Assembly (NCBI GenBank): GCA_937934295.1
Contig: CALHAI010000014.1
Location: 1 to 64,000 of the forward strand
Origin: an uncultured Blastocatellia bacterium
GTDB lineage: Bacteria > Acidobacteriota > Blastocatellia > HR10
Direction: 5' to 3'
DNA length: 64,000 bases
The position numbers were made by a program, and so were the translations under genes. The notes under the pieces are model-generated. The model searched no databases and was not told the origin of the DNA. It worked only from the letters and a program-made list of their open reading frames with translations. Shown piece by piece: positions 18,393 through 28,274 of the stretch (positions are counted from its first letter, which is position 1; every line of letters begins with the position of its first letter).

Positions 18393-20921
18393 TCAGTGAT
18401 CGAGAAGAGGCGGGCGCGTGCGAAGCGGACGCGTTTTCGGCGCGGACGGCGTTTCCAAGGCGGGAGCGAGTTCTTCTGGAGGGGGGATCGAAAGAGGGGG
18501 ATTCTCAAGCGGGACTTCCGGGATCTCCTCGACCGGCTGACCCGGATGCAGCGTGCAAAGCGCGGTGATCTCGCGACCTTGAATGAATAACTCCACGCGC
18601 TTTTCGGGGCAGTGATCGGTCGCGCGAAGTCCCGTCTGCGGGTCCACGACGTGCTCGACAATGCCTTCCGGAGGCGTGAAGCTCTCGGCCGTGAGATCCG
18701 GACGCAATGCCGCGACATGCCGCATGAAGGCGATCCAGATGGGGAGCGCGGCGCGAGACGCCGCCAGCGGCAATGGCCGATTGTCATCAAACCCCACCCA
18801 CACGAGGGCGACGAGCTGAGGGGTGAAGCCCGCAAACCACGCATCGCTTCGCTGCGAGGTCCCGGTCTTCCCAGCGAGAGCCGAAAGCCCGAGGGTGCTG
18901 GCCGCATGGCCGGTCCCATAGGGCTCGGCGATGACGCTTTGCAAGGCGCTGGTCACCAGGTACGCGACCGTGGCCGATAAGGCCTCGATTCGTCGAGGCA
19001 CCGTCTCTTGAAGCAGACGTCCCTCGGCCGTGACGATGCGCGCTATGGCGAAAGGCACGGCCCGTTGACCGCCGCCAGGGAAGACCGTGTAGGCTGCCGC
19101 CAATTCAAGTGGGGTGACTTCAGACGCGCCTAACGCCGTCGCCGCGTGCCCCGGAGGGCGCGGCAAGCCGCAGCGCTCGATCATACGGGCGACCGTCCCG
19201 TATCCCGTCTCCTGCGCGATCTGAACGGTGACGACGTTGAGCGAACGCGCCAAGGCCTCGCGCACGGTCACAGGGCGGAGGAGATACGTATCGCCGAAAT
19301 TCTTCGGCGTGTACCCCCCCTCGAAGGTGCGCGGCTCGTCCATGTAGAGATCGGCGAGCGTCAGCGGTCTCCCCTCGTGCTCCCCCGATTCCAAAGCCGC
19401 CGCATAGACGAACGGCTTGATGGCCGATCCCGGTTGGCGACGCGCATCGGTGGCGCGGTTGAATTGGCTCTCCAGATAATTCCGTCCGCCGACCATCGCC
19501 AGGATCGCTCCCGTGCGCGCGTGCAATGCCACGAGCGCTCCCTGTACGGTCCCCGGAGGGATTCGCTCCCGACGCCGCGCCAATTCTCGATCCAATCGTT
19601 CCAACCCTTCGGTCAACGCCGTCGTGGCCGCGCGCTGCAGGTCCATGTCGATCGTCGTATACACGCGATAGCCGAGCTGCCCGAGATCGCTCGTGGGGAA
19701 CAACTCGGCCAGCTGCTCCTGCACGTGGTCGAGGAAGTACGGAGCGCTCACTTCAGTCCCCGGGCGTCCAGCGCGAAAGCGCACGCCGAGCGGAGCGCGT
19801 TTGGCCGCCTCCGCCTCAGCGGGAGTGATGAGACCTTGTTCGACCATCAGATCGAGTACGAGATTGCGACGGCGAAGGCCCCGCTCCAGGACCTCTGGAC
19901 GGGGTGTCGCCGTGATGTAGGAGCCGGGGCGATGGATGATCCCGGCTAAAAAGGCCGCTTCGGGCAGCGTCAGGTGTGAGACGTCTTTGTCGAAATATTC
20001 CCGCGCTGCGGCACCCACGCCGTAGACCGAGAGTCCACCGCGCCGTCCGAGGTAGATGACGTTGACGTATCGGGTGAAGATCTCCTCTTTACTCAATCGC
20101 CGCTCTAAGGCGAGCGCGAGGAAGGCCTCGCGCACCTTTCGCCACAGCGTCCGTTCCGAGCCGACGAGGATATTTTTGACCAGTTGTTGCGTGATCGTCG
20201 AACCTCCTTGGACGACTTCACCCGCGCGGAGGTCGCGCCAGAGCGCGCGCAGGATGCCCCAATAATCCACGCCCATGTGCTCGAAGAAGCGCTTGTCTTC
20301 GACGGCGACGATGGCGTGGATGAGATGCCGCGGGAGTTGCTTATATTCGACTTCCAAGCGCAAGCCGCGACCGGAATCCGTGGGCGTCCCGACCGATCGC
20401 GCGATCGAGCCGATGGGTTCCGGTTCGAGTTCTGCGCTCTCCAGATCGCGACCGGTCTCCAGATCCACGAGCCGTTGGATCGTGCGTCCGTCGCGGGAGA
20501 AGACGATGCGCAGGCGCGGGAAGCGCTCGGCAGCAAGCACTCCGGGCCAGATGTCCACGCCTTCTCGCCCGTTTCGATACCGGCCGCGTCGAGGGTCCTC
20601 CGTCTTCGAGGAGTCCGTGTATCCGGCACGACTGAGGTGCCCGAGCACGTGTTCGCGAGAGAGCCGCTGCCCGACGCGAATGCGGCGCGGCGCCGCGTAG
20701 AAGATCGTCGGCTCGCCCTGTCCCAGACGTCCGGCGAGCCATGCATCCAGGTCCTGTTCGGCCTCCAGGGAAAAATACCCGAACACCAGCAGACCAAACA
20801 CGAGGCCCGCTGCGAGCACAAGAAGCCCTCGACCGATCCTTCGCCGCCGCGATCGTGGCGTTTGGCGCTCTACCACGAGGACCGACGCCGGTCCCTTCTG
20901 GTTGGTCCTTCGCGACCTCAT
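18393..20921 (-). CDS. Class A penicillin-binding protein (PBP1 type)
   Basis: An 842-residue bifunctional peptidoglycan synthase anchored in the inner membrane. After a basic cytoplasmic tail and a membrane segment (about residues 30-52) comes a domain of about 120 residues that resembles the UB2H region of PBP1B. Next is the GT51 transglycosylase with Glu208 in VAVEDKRFFEH and GGSTITQQLVKN. The transpeptidase has all three motifs: Ser499-x-x-Lys502 (RQPGSAIKPF), Ser560-Leu-Asn562 and Lys685-Thr-Gly (GKTGTSQ). The tail is Pro-rich and disordered. It starts 12 bases after the MidA-like gene, so it may be read with the nuoA-nuoB-midA unit. Confidence 0.95.
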   Translation of the reverse strand: MRSRRTNQKGPASVLVVERQTPRSRRRRIGRGLLVLAAGLVFGLLVFGYFSLEAEQDLDAWLAGRLGQGEPTIFYAAPRRIRVGQRLSREHVLGHLSRAGYTDSSKTEDPRRGRYRNGREGVDIWPGVLAAERFPRLRIVFSRDGRTIQRLVDLETGRDLESAELEPEPIGSIARSVGTPTDSGRGLRLEVEYKQLPRHLIHAIVAVEDKRFFEHMGVDYWGILRALWRDLRAGEVVQGGSTITQQLVKNILVGSERTLWRKVREAFLALALERRLSKEEIFTRYVNVIYLGRRGGLSVYGVGAAAREYFDKDVSHLTLPEAAFLAGIIHRPGSYITATPRPEVLERGLRRRNLVLDLMVEQGLITPAEAEAAKRAPLGVRFRAGRPGTEVSAPYFLDHVQEQLAELFPTSDLGQLGYRVYTTIDMDLQRAATTALTEGLERLDRELARRRERIPPGTVQGALVALHARTGAILAMVGGRNYLESQFNRATDARRQPGSAIKPFVYAAALESGEHEGRPLTLADLYMDEPRTFEGGYTPKNFGDTYLLRPVTVREALARSLNVVTVQIAQETGYGTVARMIERCGLPRPPGHAATALGASEVTPLELAAAYTVFPGGGQRAVPFAIARIVTAEGRLLQETVPRRIEALSATVAYLVTSALQSVIAEPYGTGHAASTLGLSALAGKTGTSQRSDAWFAGFTPQLVALVWVGFDDNRPLPLAASRAALPIWIAFMRHVAALRPDLTAESFTPPEGIVEHVVDPQTGLRATDHCPEKRVELFIQGREITALCTLHPGQPVEEIPEVPLENPPLSIPPPEELAPALETPSAPKTRPLRTRPPLLDH

Positions 20922-20933
20922 CGGGGGAACATT

Positions 20934-22052
20934 TTAGGCCATTTCCACATCTCGAACCATCGTCAAGCGGCGCTTCCTTTGCACGAGGATTTTGAAGTTC
21001 TCGCCCAGATCACTCGGCACGAGGAAATGCTTGAGCGCGAGCCGCGCGGCCAGCTCCTCGACAGAAGATGTGGCGTGCTGCAACCAAATGCTCGCCCGCT
21101 CCAAAAGCCCGAGTTCCATGAGGAATTCTCGTTGGCTCTTAAACTCCACGACCTCGAGGCCAACGGCCCGACCCGCGTGCTCAACCAAGGTGAAATCCAC
21201 GCTCGCCGTGATGTCCTGCTCCCCGAGGCGCGAGAGCGGATCGGAGACGAGCCGACGACGAAAGAAACAGCGCAGTGTCCCCCTCGGACGGGCGCGGTTG
21301 TAGAGTCGGTCGGCCGTGTCCCCGTAGTCAATCGTCACCACATACCCCTCTCGTAAGATCGCCGCCACGCGCTGAAGCCAGGGGACGATGTCCATCGCGA
21401 CATCGGCGATCTGCCCCTCATCCAATTCGATCCCGATCTCCTCAAAATAGCGCGCGATCTCCGGGCGGGTCAACTCCCCGAGCGTCCACGCGAACGCTTC
21501 GCCGCGCAGCGTCACGTAGAGTTCGCGCCACTCTCCGTGCTCTCGCAGGACACGGTGGACGGGGAAGGCATCCAGCAGTTCGTTCGAGAAGATGAGGCCC
21601 GTGAGGCTCTCCGCCTCCAGATCTCCTTCGCTCACCCATGCGACATTGGATCGGCTCCCGAGGAGTCGTCGCTGCTCCGCTTGAAGGCGAGGGCTGATCT
21701 CGCAGATCAGGTAGTGGATCGAACGCGCCCCCAGCTTCTGCTCGAAAGCGGCGAGCACATCCGCCGCCAGTCGCCCCGTTCCCGCTCCCCATTCCAGAAG
21801 CGTCCAGGGTGGCGTGAGGTCGCGAAGAAGGGCGAGAAATTTTTCCGCCAGAAGCTCTCCGAAGATCGCATGTAGGTGTGCGCTCGTCATGTAATCTCCG
21901 CGCGCCCCGATCTCGGCGCGCCGCATGTAATATCCGTGTTCGGGATCGTAGAGGGCAGCGCGCATGAAATCCCGAAAGGGGATCGGTCCAGCTTCCCGGA
22001 TGCGCGCCTTGAGCTTCTCCTCAAGCGGCCGCATGGTGCCGCGCTCATTCAT
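20934..22052 (-). CDS. MidA/NDUFAF7-family SAM-dependent methyltransferase
   Basis: A 372-residue methyltransferase of the family of human NDUFAF7/MidA, which methylates an arginine of the complex I 49-kDa subunit and is needed for complex I assembly. Family motifs are GPIPFRDFMRAALYDPEHGYY, GARGDYMTSAHLHAIFG, the SAM loop LLEWGAGTGRLAADVL, FSNELLDAFPVH, and VTIDYGD followed by GTLRCFFRRR. It lies directly downstream of nuoB, which supports the same role in bacteria, though this is inference. A second in-frame ATG at 22034 could be the true start. Confidence 0.9.
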   Translation of the reverse strand: MNERGTMRPLEEKLKARIREAGPIPFRDFMRAALYDPEHGYYMRRAEIGARGDYMTSAHLHAIFGELLAEKFLALLRDLTPPWTLLEWGAGTGRLAADVLAAFEQKLGARSIHYLICEISPRLQAEQRRLLGSRSNVAWVSEGDLEAESLTGLIFSNELLDAFPVHRVLREHGEWRELYVTLRGEAFAWTLGELTRPEIARYFEEIGIELDEGQIADVAMDIVPWLQRVAAILREGYVVTIDYGDTADRLYNRARPRGTLRCFFRRRLVSDPLSRLGEQDITASVDFTLVEHAGRAVGLEVVEFKSQREFLMELGLLERASIWLQHATSSVEELAARLALKHFLVPSDLGENFKILVQRKRRLTMVRDVEMA

Positions 22053-22139
22053 GGGACGGGCCTTTTCAGAAGTTTTTTTGAGGGAGGCAGGAATGCGGGA
22101 TACTCGCTTCGGCGGGAACGCGCTCAGCCCTGAGATAGC

Positions 22140-22679
22140 TCATGCCGCCGATTCCGAAATGGGCACGACGCGCGCGACGCGCTCGCGGCCGAAGATATAG
22201 AGGCTCGGATGCTCGCGCACGATCTTGTCCTGAAGACGCATGAGGCCGTAAAGCAGCGCCTCGGGTCGCGGTGGGCATCCTGGGATATAGACGTCCACGG
22301 GGACGATTCGATCCACACCCTGCAATGTCGAATACGAATCGAAGGGGCCACCGACGCTGGCGCACGCGCCCATGGCAATGACCCACTTGGGTTCAGGCAT
22401 CTGGTCGTAGACACGGCGCACAATGGGCGCCATCTTCAACGTGACGGTCCCAGCGACGATCATCAGATCCGATTGCCGCGGGCTCGGACGGAAAACACCC
22501 GCGCCGAACCGATCGATGTCGAAACGGGAGGCGCCAGTAGCCATCATCTCGATAGCGCAGCAGGCGAGCCCGAACGTCATCGGCCACAGCGCCGACTTGC
22601 GCGCCCAATTGAAGACGGCATCCACGGTCGTCGTCAAAAATCCTCCGGCCTGCGCGTATTCCTCCAGATTCACGTCCAT
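22140..22679 (-). CDS. nuoB: NADH-quinone oxidoreductase subunit B
   Basis: Carries iron-sulfur cluster N2, the last electron carrier before quinone in complex I. The protein is about 179 residues. Cluster ligands are visible: the adjacent Cys pair in [10 protein letters not shown], then GACAS and the C-terminal [10 protein letters not shown] chose the ATG at 22679 ([20 protein letters not shown]); the longer frame up to 23129 is a shadow over nuoA. It overlaps nuoA by 10 bases. The remaining nuo genes are outside this window. Confidence 0.96.
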   Translation of the reverse strand: MDVNLEEYAQAGGFLTTTVDAVFNWARKSALWPMTFGLACCAIEMMATGASRFDIDRFGAGVFRPSPRQSDLMIVAGTVTLKMAPIVRRVYDQMPEPKWVIAMGACASVGGPFDSYSTLQGVDRIVPVDVYIPGCPPRPEALLYGLMRLQDKIVREHPSLYIFGRERVARVVPISESAA

Positions 22680-23056
22680 TCCAATGCTCCTTTTCGCCAG
22701 GCGTAATAATACCCCACGATGAGAAGGCCGAGGAAGACCGCTATCTCGAGGAGGCCGAAAAGTGCCAGCTTGTCGTAGATGACGGCCCAGGGGAAGAGGA
22801 AGACCGTCTCCACGTCGAAGATCAGAAAGAGCATGGCGATGATGTAATAGCGCACCGAGAACCGCTCGCGCGCGTCCAGAATCGGGTCCACGCCGCACTC
22901 GTAGGGAGAGAGCTTCGGCGCTTCGGGCTTCGCCGGGCGCAGCCACCGTCCGATCCCCAACACCAAGGCCGGGAAGAGCACGGCGATGAGCGAGAGCACG
23001 ACGATCGGCAGATACCCGTAGATCGGGTCCGTTTGCAGTAAGAGCAGCATGTGCAT
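22670..23056 (-). CDS. nuoA: NADH-quinone oxidoreductase subunit A
   Basis: A 128-residue membrane subunit of complex I with three membrane helices. The loop motif [19 protein letters not shown] is diagnostic of NuoA/ND3, followed by [22 protein letters not shown] lies about 6 bases before the ATG. It is the first gene of a minus-strand unit with nuoB, the MidA-like methyltransferase and perhaps the PBP gene, driven by a promoter at 23087-23116. Confidence 0.95.
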   Translation of the reverse strand: MHMLLLLQTDPIYGYLPIVVLSLIAVLFPALVLGIGRWLRPAKPEAPKLSPYECGVDPILDARERFSVRYYIIAMLFLIFDVETVFLFPWAVIYDKLALFGLLEIAVFLGLLIVGYYYAWRKGALEWT

Positions 23057-23086
23057 CTCCGACCTTCCGCGTTTTCGTGAACATCA

Positions 23087-23116
23087 ATAGTAGGGGCCGA
23101 CCCCCTTTGTTGTCAA
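23087..23116 (-). promoter_or_regulatory. Sigma-70 promoter for nuoA
   Basis: Minus-strand consensus -35 TTGACA (23111-23116), 18 bases, -10 TACTAT (23087-23092), 30 bases before the nuoA ATG. It is back to back with the rimP promoter in the 204-base divergent gap. Confidence 0.6.
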
Positions 23117-23153
23117 GGTAATGGCGCACGTGGGCGTCAAAGAGAATGGGTAC

Positions 23154-23182
23154 TTGATTTCGACGGATAGGCGGGCTATCAT
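23154..23182 (+). promoter_or_regulatory. Sigma-70 promoter for rimP-nusA-infB-rbfA
   Basis: TTGATT (23154-23159), exactly 17 bases, TATCAT (23177-23182). Transcription would begin near 23189 and pass through the terminator-like hairpin at 23222-23246 before reaching rimP at 23261. Confidence 0.6.
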
Positions 23183-23221
23183 TTATTTCTCATTCAAGTC
23201 GGGTGTGGGGGTGATGCGGAC

Positions 23222-23246
23222 GTGGGCGGTCAGCCCACTTTTTTTT
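23222..23246 (+). terminator. Intrinsic-terminator-like hairpin in the rimP-nusA leader
   Basis: A 6-bp GC-rich stem (GTGGGC 23222-23227 with GCCCAC 23233-23238, 5-base loop) is followed by eight T (23239-23246). It stands between the promoter and the rimP GTG start, so it would act as an attenuator. It cannot serve nuoA, which points the other way. Confidence 0.7.
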
Positions 23247-23260
23247 GGGGGAGTTAGGAT

Positions 23261-23737
23261 GTGAGTCTTGTCGAGCGCGTGACGGGGATCATCGAGCCGG
23301 TCATCGCCGCCCTGGGCTTCGAGCTGGTGCATGTGGAGATCGCCGGGGGGCGGCGGGGGATGATCCTGCGCGTCCTTGTGGATAAGCCCGGCGGGGTCAC
23401 TGTGGACGACTGTGCCCGTGTGAGTGAGCGCATTGGGGTCGTGCTGGATGTCGAGGATCCGATCCCCCATCGGTACGTGCTGGAGGTCTGCTCGCCGGGC
23501 ATCGAGCGAGGATTATATCGGCGGAGCGATTACGAGCGGTTCTCCGGCCGCCTCGTGAAGATCGAGACGCGGGAGCTGCTCGAAGGGCGGCGACATTTCG
23601 TGGGCGAGTTGCTCGGAATTGAAGAGGACAAAGTGATCGTGCGCGAGCGCGAGTTGCAACGTGAGGTGGTGATCCCTTACCCGAAGATTCGCAAAGCGCA
23701 TCTGGCATTCGAGTGGGGGAAGTCCCGAGCGAGGTGA
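23261..23737 (+). CDS. rimP: Ribosome maturation factor RimP
   Basis: Helps 30S subunit maturation. 158 residues, family length, with the N-terminal alpha/beta domain (VIAALGFELVHVEIAGGRRG, LRVLVDKPGGVTVDDCARVS) and the SH3-like C-terminal domain with the preceding VCSPGIERGLY motif. It starts with GTG after a purine-rich GGGGGAGTTAGG stretch. As in many bacteria it leads a nusA-infB-rbfA operon. Regulation by early termination is suggested by the hairpin at 23222-23246. Confidence 0.95.
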   Translation: MSLVERVTGIIEPVIAALGFELVHVEIAGGRRGMILRVLVDKPGGVTVDDCARVSERIGVVLDVEDPIPHRYVLEVCSPGIERGLYRRSDYERFSGRLVKIETRELLEGRRHFVGELLGIEEDKVIVRERELQREVVIPYPKIRKAHLAFEWGKSRAR

Positions 23738-23837
23738 CAGGACCCATCCGAAAACCGTGAAGGGCATCGGGAGAGCGGGCCTCCACCCGATCGGGTCGGA
23801 GCCTCTCTCCGAATTGTTCGGCATGAGGGGGAGGAGT

Positions 23838-25163
23838 ATGGCAAATCCGAGAAGCCCGATCGCCGAGAGCATTGAGCTGCTCAGCCGGGAGAAGAACATC
23901 GACCCGGAGGCGGTCATCACGGCTCTCAAGGAGGCCATCCGCCGGGCATACGAGAAACAGTTCAAGACCACGGGCGAGGACATCGACGTCGAGTACAATC
24001 CGGAGACGGGGCAGATCGAGATCTTCGCTCGAAAGGTTGTCGTCGAGCAGGTGACCGATCCGGCGCGAGAGATCAGCCTGGAGGAGGCGAATCAACTGGT
24101 CGAGGGGGCCGAAGTCGGCGACATCGTGGAGATCCCGCGGCCGTTTGAGGGGTTGGGGCGCATCGCCGCGCAGATGGCTAAGCAGACCATCATGCAGAAG
24201 GTGCGGGAGGCTGAACGCCAGCGCATCTACGAGGAATACGTCGGGCGCGTCGGCGAGTTGGTCAGCGGCTTTGTCAAGCGCTTCGAGAAGAGGGGGGATA
24301 CGATCGTGGATCTGGGAACAGTCGAGGCCCTCCTGCCGCGCTCCGAACAGTCGAAGGCCGAGCGGTATTCGGTCGGCGATCGCATCCGCGCGGTGATCAA
24401 GGAGGTCAATCGGGGGGCGGGACATCAGATCATCCTCTCGCGAACGGCTCCTGAGCTGATCATGCGACTCTTTGAGTTGGAAGTCCCAGAGATCTACGAT
24501 GGGACGGTTCAGATCAAAGCCTGCGCGCGAGATCCGGGCGAACGCGCCAAGATCGCCGTGGCCTCGAGTGATCCCGATGTAGACCCGGTCGGTGCGTGCG
24601 TGGGGATGAAGGGGAGCCGCGTCCAGGCCGTCATCCGCGAGTTGCATGGGGAGAAGATCGATATCATCGAGTGGTCGGAGAATCCAGCCAAGTTCGCGGC
24701 CAGCGCACTGAGTCCCGCCCGGGTGAATCGCGTGCACATCGTGGATCCGGTGGCGCGTCGCTTGGAGGTCATCGTGGATGATGATCAGCTCTCGCTCGCG
24801 ATCGGCAAGCAAGGGCAGAACGTGCGTCTGGCCGTGAAGCTCGTGGGCTGGCACATCGATATTCGGAGCGAGTCGGAGCTGAAGCGGGAAGTGGCCGCGC
24901 AGATGGAGCAATTGGTATCTGGAGGGGGAACGCCGCTCAGCGCCCTTGAAGGGCGTCTTCCCGAGATGGTGTTGGAGCAGCTCAAGACCAAGGGGTTCGC
25001 GACGGTCGAACAGATCGCCAGCACCGATGTGGATCACCTTGCGGAGAAGCTGGATTGGGGTCTCGCTCAAGCGACGGAGGTGAGAGCCGCGGCGCAGGCG
25101 GTCGTGGGAGAGCGACCCCTTGAGCCGGCGCCGAGCGCGTCCACCTCGGAGGAGCGATCGTGA
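23838..25163 (+). CDS. nusA: Transcription termination/antitermination factor NusA
   Basis: Binds RNA polymerase and nascent RNA and modulates pausing, termination and antitermination. About 441 residues: N-terminal domain (NIDPEAVITALKEAIRRAYEK), S1 domain (about 135-200, VEALLPRSEQ), two KH domains (VGACVGMKGSRVQAVIREL and LAIGKQGQNVRLAVKL) and a C-terminal helix-hairpin-helix-like acidic repeat (VLEQLKTKGFATVEQIA). I chose the ATG at 23838, with GGGGAGGAG directly upstream; the frame runs back to 23757. The 100-base gap after rimP holds a 6-bp hairpin with no T run. Confidence 0.96.
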   Translation: MANPRSPIAESIELLSREKNIDPEAVITALKEAIRRAYEKQFKTTGEDIDVEYNPETGQIEIFARKVVVEQVTDPAREISLEEANQLVEGAEVGDIVEIPRPFEGLGRIAAQMAKQTIMQKVREAERQRIYEEYVGRVGELVSGFVKRFEKRGDTIVDLGTVEALLPRSEQSKAERYSVGDRIRAVIKEVNRGAGHQIILSRTAPELIMRLFELEVPEIYDGTVQIKACARDPGERAKIAVASSDPDVDPVGACVGMKGSRVQAVIRELHGEKIDIIEWSENPAKFAASALSPARVNRVHIVDPVARRLEVIVDDDQLSLAIGKQGQNVRLAVKLVGWHIDIRSESELKREVAAQMEQLVSGGGTPLSALEGRLPEMVLEQLKTKGFATVEQIASTDVDHLAEKLDWGLAQATEVRAAAQAVVGERPLEPAPSASTSEERS

Positions 25164-25212
25164 GACCCTCACGCTCGGAGTAAGAGCATGCCAACGCGGG
25201 AGGAAGGGGGGA

Positions 25213-27780
25213 ATGAAAAAGATACGCATTTACGAGTTGGCTCGAGAATTGAAGCTGGAGCCCCGCCGCGTGATCGAGGAGGCGCGGCAGCTCGGCTTCG
25301 ATGTGAGCGTGCCCTCGAATTCCTTGACCGAGGAGCAGGCCGAGCAGATTCGCTCGCGGCATTATGCTAAGGCGCCGGAGGTCTCGCAGATCCGACCGCG
25401 GTTGGTGAAACGAATCAAGGAGGTGGCGCCGGAGCAAGCCGCAGTGACGGGGTCACCCTCGAGGGAAGTGTCCGAGAAGCTCCCGCCGACAGAGCGCGAG
25501 CCGGCGAAGCCGGACATCGGTCGAACGGTCGTCGGCAAAGAAGCGCGCGAGGTCTCCGAGCGACCGGAGAGGCCGAAGGTCGAAGCGGAACCGCGCATGA
25601 GGGTGATGCCGTTGAAACTGGTGGCTCCGCCTCCACCACCATCGCCGCCCCCGGCGGTGGCTTCGCACGCAGCTGCGGAATCGGCGGCGACAGCTCCGAT
25701 GGTCGCTCCCCCTGAAGAAGCGCGCCCGACCCCGGAAGCTGCGCCGGAGCCGAAGGCACGCCCGTCTAAGCCTCAGGTCGTCATCCTGCGACCTTCAAGC
25801 GCGCTCAGCCCTTCGATGGCCACACCGGCTCCCGATTTGGCGAGCACCGTCTATGTCCCTCCGCGAGACGAACGCCGACGGCGCATTCGTCGTCCGATGC
25901 CCGCGCCACCGAAGAAGCCCGCCCCGAGCGCAGACGCTCCGGTTGTGGCTGCTCCTCCGCCTCTTGCTCCGGTGAAGGAGCTGAAGCCGATCCGGCTGCC
26001 GGAGATGGTGACCGTGCGCGAGTTCGCCGAGAGATTGCAGGTCGCCCCTCGCGATGTGCTCCAGAAACTCGTCGCGCGACGCCTCTTCCTGACGATCAAT
26101 CAAACGTTGGACCACGACGTCGCCCGAGAGCTGGGGAGGGAATTCGGCTACGACGTTTCCTTCACCTCCTTTGAGGAGCTGATCGAGGAGCAGGAGCTGG
26201 AGCGCCTCATCCAGTCGGGTGAGGAGGAGACCCTCGTCCCGCGAGCGCCGGTCGTCACGGTCATGGGGCACGTGGATCATGGGAAGACGACGTTGCTGGA
26301 TGCCATCCGACAGACGCGCGTGGCCGAACAAGAGGCCGGCGGCATCACTCAGCACATCGGCGCGTATGTCGTCTCCGTGCCCGATCCCGATAATCCTACC
26401 CGGCAGCGGGAGATCGTCTTCCTGGACACCCCCGGACACGAGGCGTTCACCTTGATGCGCGCGCGCGGCGCGCAGGTGACGGATATCGTCGTGCTGGTCG
26501 TCGCCGCCGACGACGGCGTGATGCCACAGACGATCGAAGCTATTGAGCACGCTCGGGCCGCGCACGTGCCCATCCTCGTGGCCATCAATAAGATCGACAA
26601 GCCAGAGGCCAATCCCGAGCGGGTGAAGAAAGCGCTCGCCGAACATGGACTGCTGTGGGATGGTTGGGGCGGCGATACGGTGATGGTCGAGGTCTCGGCG
26701 AAGCGTCGAACCAATCTCAACGCTCTTCTGGAGATGATCATCCTCACGGCCGATTTGTTAGAGCTGAAGGCGAATCCGCATCGCAAGGCGATGGGCACGG
26801 TCTTGGAGGCGAAGCTCGATCGCGGGCGCGGCCCGGTGGCCACGGTCCTCGTGCAGCAGGGAACATTGCGCGTGGGCGATTGGTTCGTCGTCGGCGCGAC
26901 GTATGGGCGCGTGCGCGCGCTTGTGGATGATCGCGGGCGAACGGTGTCAGCGGCTGGCCCGTCGCATCCGGTGGAAGTCCTGGGATTGGAGGCCGTCCCA
27001 CAGGCGGGCGATAAGTTGATGGTCGTCGAAGATCAAGCGACGGCCGAGCGCATCGCCTCGGCGCGACAACTGGAGCTGCGACACGCCCGAGCGCGTGCGG
27101 CCGCGGTGACGCCACTTGAGCAGCTCTATCAGCGGCTGCAAGCGGGCGAGGTCAAGGAGCTGCAGATCATTCTGAAGGCCGACGTACAGGGATCGCTCGA
27201 AGCCTTGCGGCAGACACTGGAGAAGCTCCCCAGCGAGAAGGTCAAGGTCAATATCATCCGCGCGGGCGTCGGCGCGATCACCGAATCGGATGTCTTGCTC
27301 GCGGCAGCTTCCCGCGATATGCAGCGCTCAGCGCTGATCGTCGGCTTCAACGTCCGTCCGGAACCGCGCGCGAGAGAGGTCGCCGAGCAGGAGGGTGTGG
27401 AGATCCGCCTCTACTCGGTCATTTACAAGGTCGAGGAAGACATCCGCAACGCGATGCTCGGGTTGCTCGCCCCGGTGGAGAAGGAAGTGATCCTCGGGCG
27501 CGCCGAAGTGCGGCAGGTCTTCCGCATCGCCAAAGTCGGCAATGTCGCCGGATGCTTCGTCCAGAGCGGCGTCATCCGGCGCAACGCCAACGTGCGCGTC
27601 ATTCGCGATCACGTGGTCGTCTACGAGGGGACGATCGCCTCGCTTCGTCGCTTCAAGGAGGATGTGACCGAGGTGAAGGAGGGCTTCGAGTGCGGTGTCG
27701 CGTTGGAGCGCTTCCACGACATCAAAGAGGGTGACGTGATCGAGGCGTATGTGATCGAGAAGGTTGCGCCCACGCTCTGA
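25213..27780 (+). CDS. infB: Translation initiation factor IF-2
   Basis: GTPase that places initiator fMet-tRNA on the 30S subunit and promotes subunit joining. About 855 residues. IF2-N repeats ([20 protein letters not shown] at the start, and [20 protein letters not shown] about residue 265) flank a long Pro/Ala-rich linker. The G domain has G1 GHVDHGKTT (Gly352), G3 DTPGHEAF and G4 NKID, followed by the beta-barrel domains and C-terminal [12 protein letters not shown] chose the ATG at 25213, preceded by GGAAGGGGGG; the frame is open from 25120 inside nusA. Confidence 0.97.
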   Translation: MKKIRIYELARELKLEPRRVIEEARQLGFDVSVPSNSLTEEQAEQIRSRHYAKAPEVSQIRPRLVKRIKEVAPEQAAVTGSPSREVSEKLPPTEREPAKPDIGRTVVGKEAREVSERPERPKVEAEPRMRVMPLKLVAPPPPPSPPPAVASHAAAESAATAPMVAPPEEARPTPEAAPEPKARPSKPQVVILRPSSALSPSMATPAPDLASTVYVPPRDERRRRIRRPMPAPPKKPAPSADAPVVAAPPPLAPVKELKPIRLPEMVTVREFAERLQVAPRDVLQKLVARRLFLTINQTLDHDVARELGREFGYDVSFTSFEELIEEQELERLIQSGEEETLVPRAPVVTVMGHVDHGKTTLLDAIRQTRVAEQEAGGITQHIGAYVVSVPDPDNPTRQREIVFLDTPGHEAFTLMRARGAQVTDIVVLVVAADDGVMPQTIEAIEHARAAHVPILVAINKIDKPEANPERVKKALAEHGLLWDGWGGDTVMVEVSAKRRTNLNALLEMIILTADLLELKANPHRKAMGTVLEAKLDRGRGPVATVLVQQGTLRVGDWFVVGATYGRVRALVDDRGRTVSAAGPSHPVEVLGLEAVPQAGDKLMVVEDQATAERIASARQLELRHARARAAAVTPLEQLYQRLQAGEVKELQIILKADVQGSLEALRQTLEKLPSEKVKVNIIRAGVGAITESDVLLAAASRDMQRSALIVGFNVRPEPRAREVAEQEGVEIRLYSVIYKVEEDIRNAMLGLLAPVEKEVILGRAEVRQVFRIAKVGNVAGCFVQSGVIRRNANVRVIRDHVVVYEGTIASLRRFKEDVTEVKEGFECGVALERFHDIKEGDVIEAYVIEKVAPTL

Positions 27781-27791
27781 CGAGGGGGGGG

Positions 27792-28232
27792 ATGAAACGC
27801 TATCGTCCGGAACGCATCGGCGAGCTCCTCAAGGAGGAGTTGAGTCAGATCATCGGCTATGAGCTGAAGGATCCGCAGCTCGGCCTGGTCACGATCACCC
27901 ATGTGAAGGTGAGCAGTGATCTCCGCCATGCGAAGGTCTACGTGAGCACGCTCGGAACGCCCGAGGAGTCGCGACAGACCGTCGAGCGGCTCAATCACGC
28001 CGCCACGTTCATTCGGCGACAACTCTATCCGCGTCTCCATCTGAAGACGATCCCCGAGTTGGTCTTCCACTACGATGAGACGATCGCGCGCGCGGCGCGC
28101 ATTGATGATCTCCTCTACGAGGAGAAACGGGCGCGAGGAGAATCCCTGCTCGCGTCCGAATCGGCGGCCGAGGAGCCGACCCCGAGCGCCGACGAGTCCG
28201 CGTCGCCATCGGAAGGCGTATTGCCGCAATAG
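27792..28232 (+). CDS. rbfA: Ribosome-binding factor A
   Basis: A KH-like 30S maturation factor. 146 residues with the typical start RPERIGELLKEELSQII, then DPQLGLVTITHVKVSSDLRHAKVYVS and the closing VFHYDETIARAARIDDLL. The last 30 residues are an acidic Ser/Glu/Pro tail. It follows infB by 11 bases with a GAGGGGGGG ribosome site and ends the ribosome-maturation part of this operon. Confidence 0.95.
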   Translation: MKRYRPERIGELLKEELSQIIGYELKDPQLGLVTITHVKVSSDLRHAKVYVSTLGTPEESRQTVERLNHAATFIRRQLYPRLHLKTIPELVFHYDETIARAARIDDLLYEEKRARGESLLASESAAEEPTPSADESASPSEGVLPQ

Positions 28233-28274
28233 CGGGCATTCCGAAGCGCGCTGAAAGGTGGGGGAGGGGTGGCG

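Noticed and set aside
22680-23129. A nuoB protein extended by about 150 residues at the N-terminus
   Set aside because: The extension is Arg/Gly/Leu-rich shadow sequence over nuoA; the true NuoB start is [10 protein letters not shown] at 22679.
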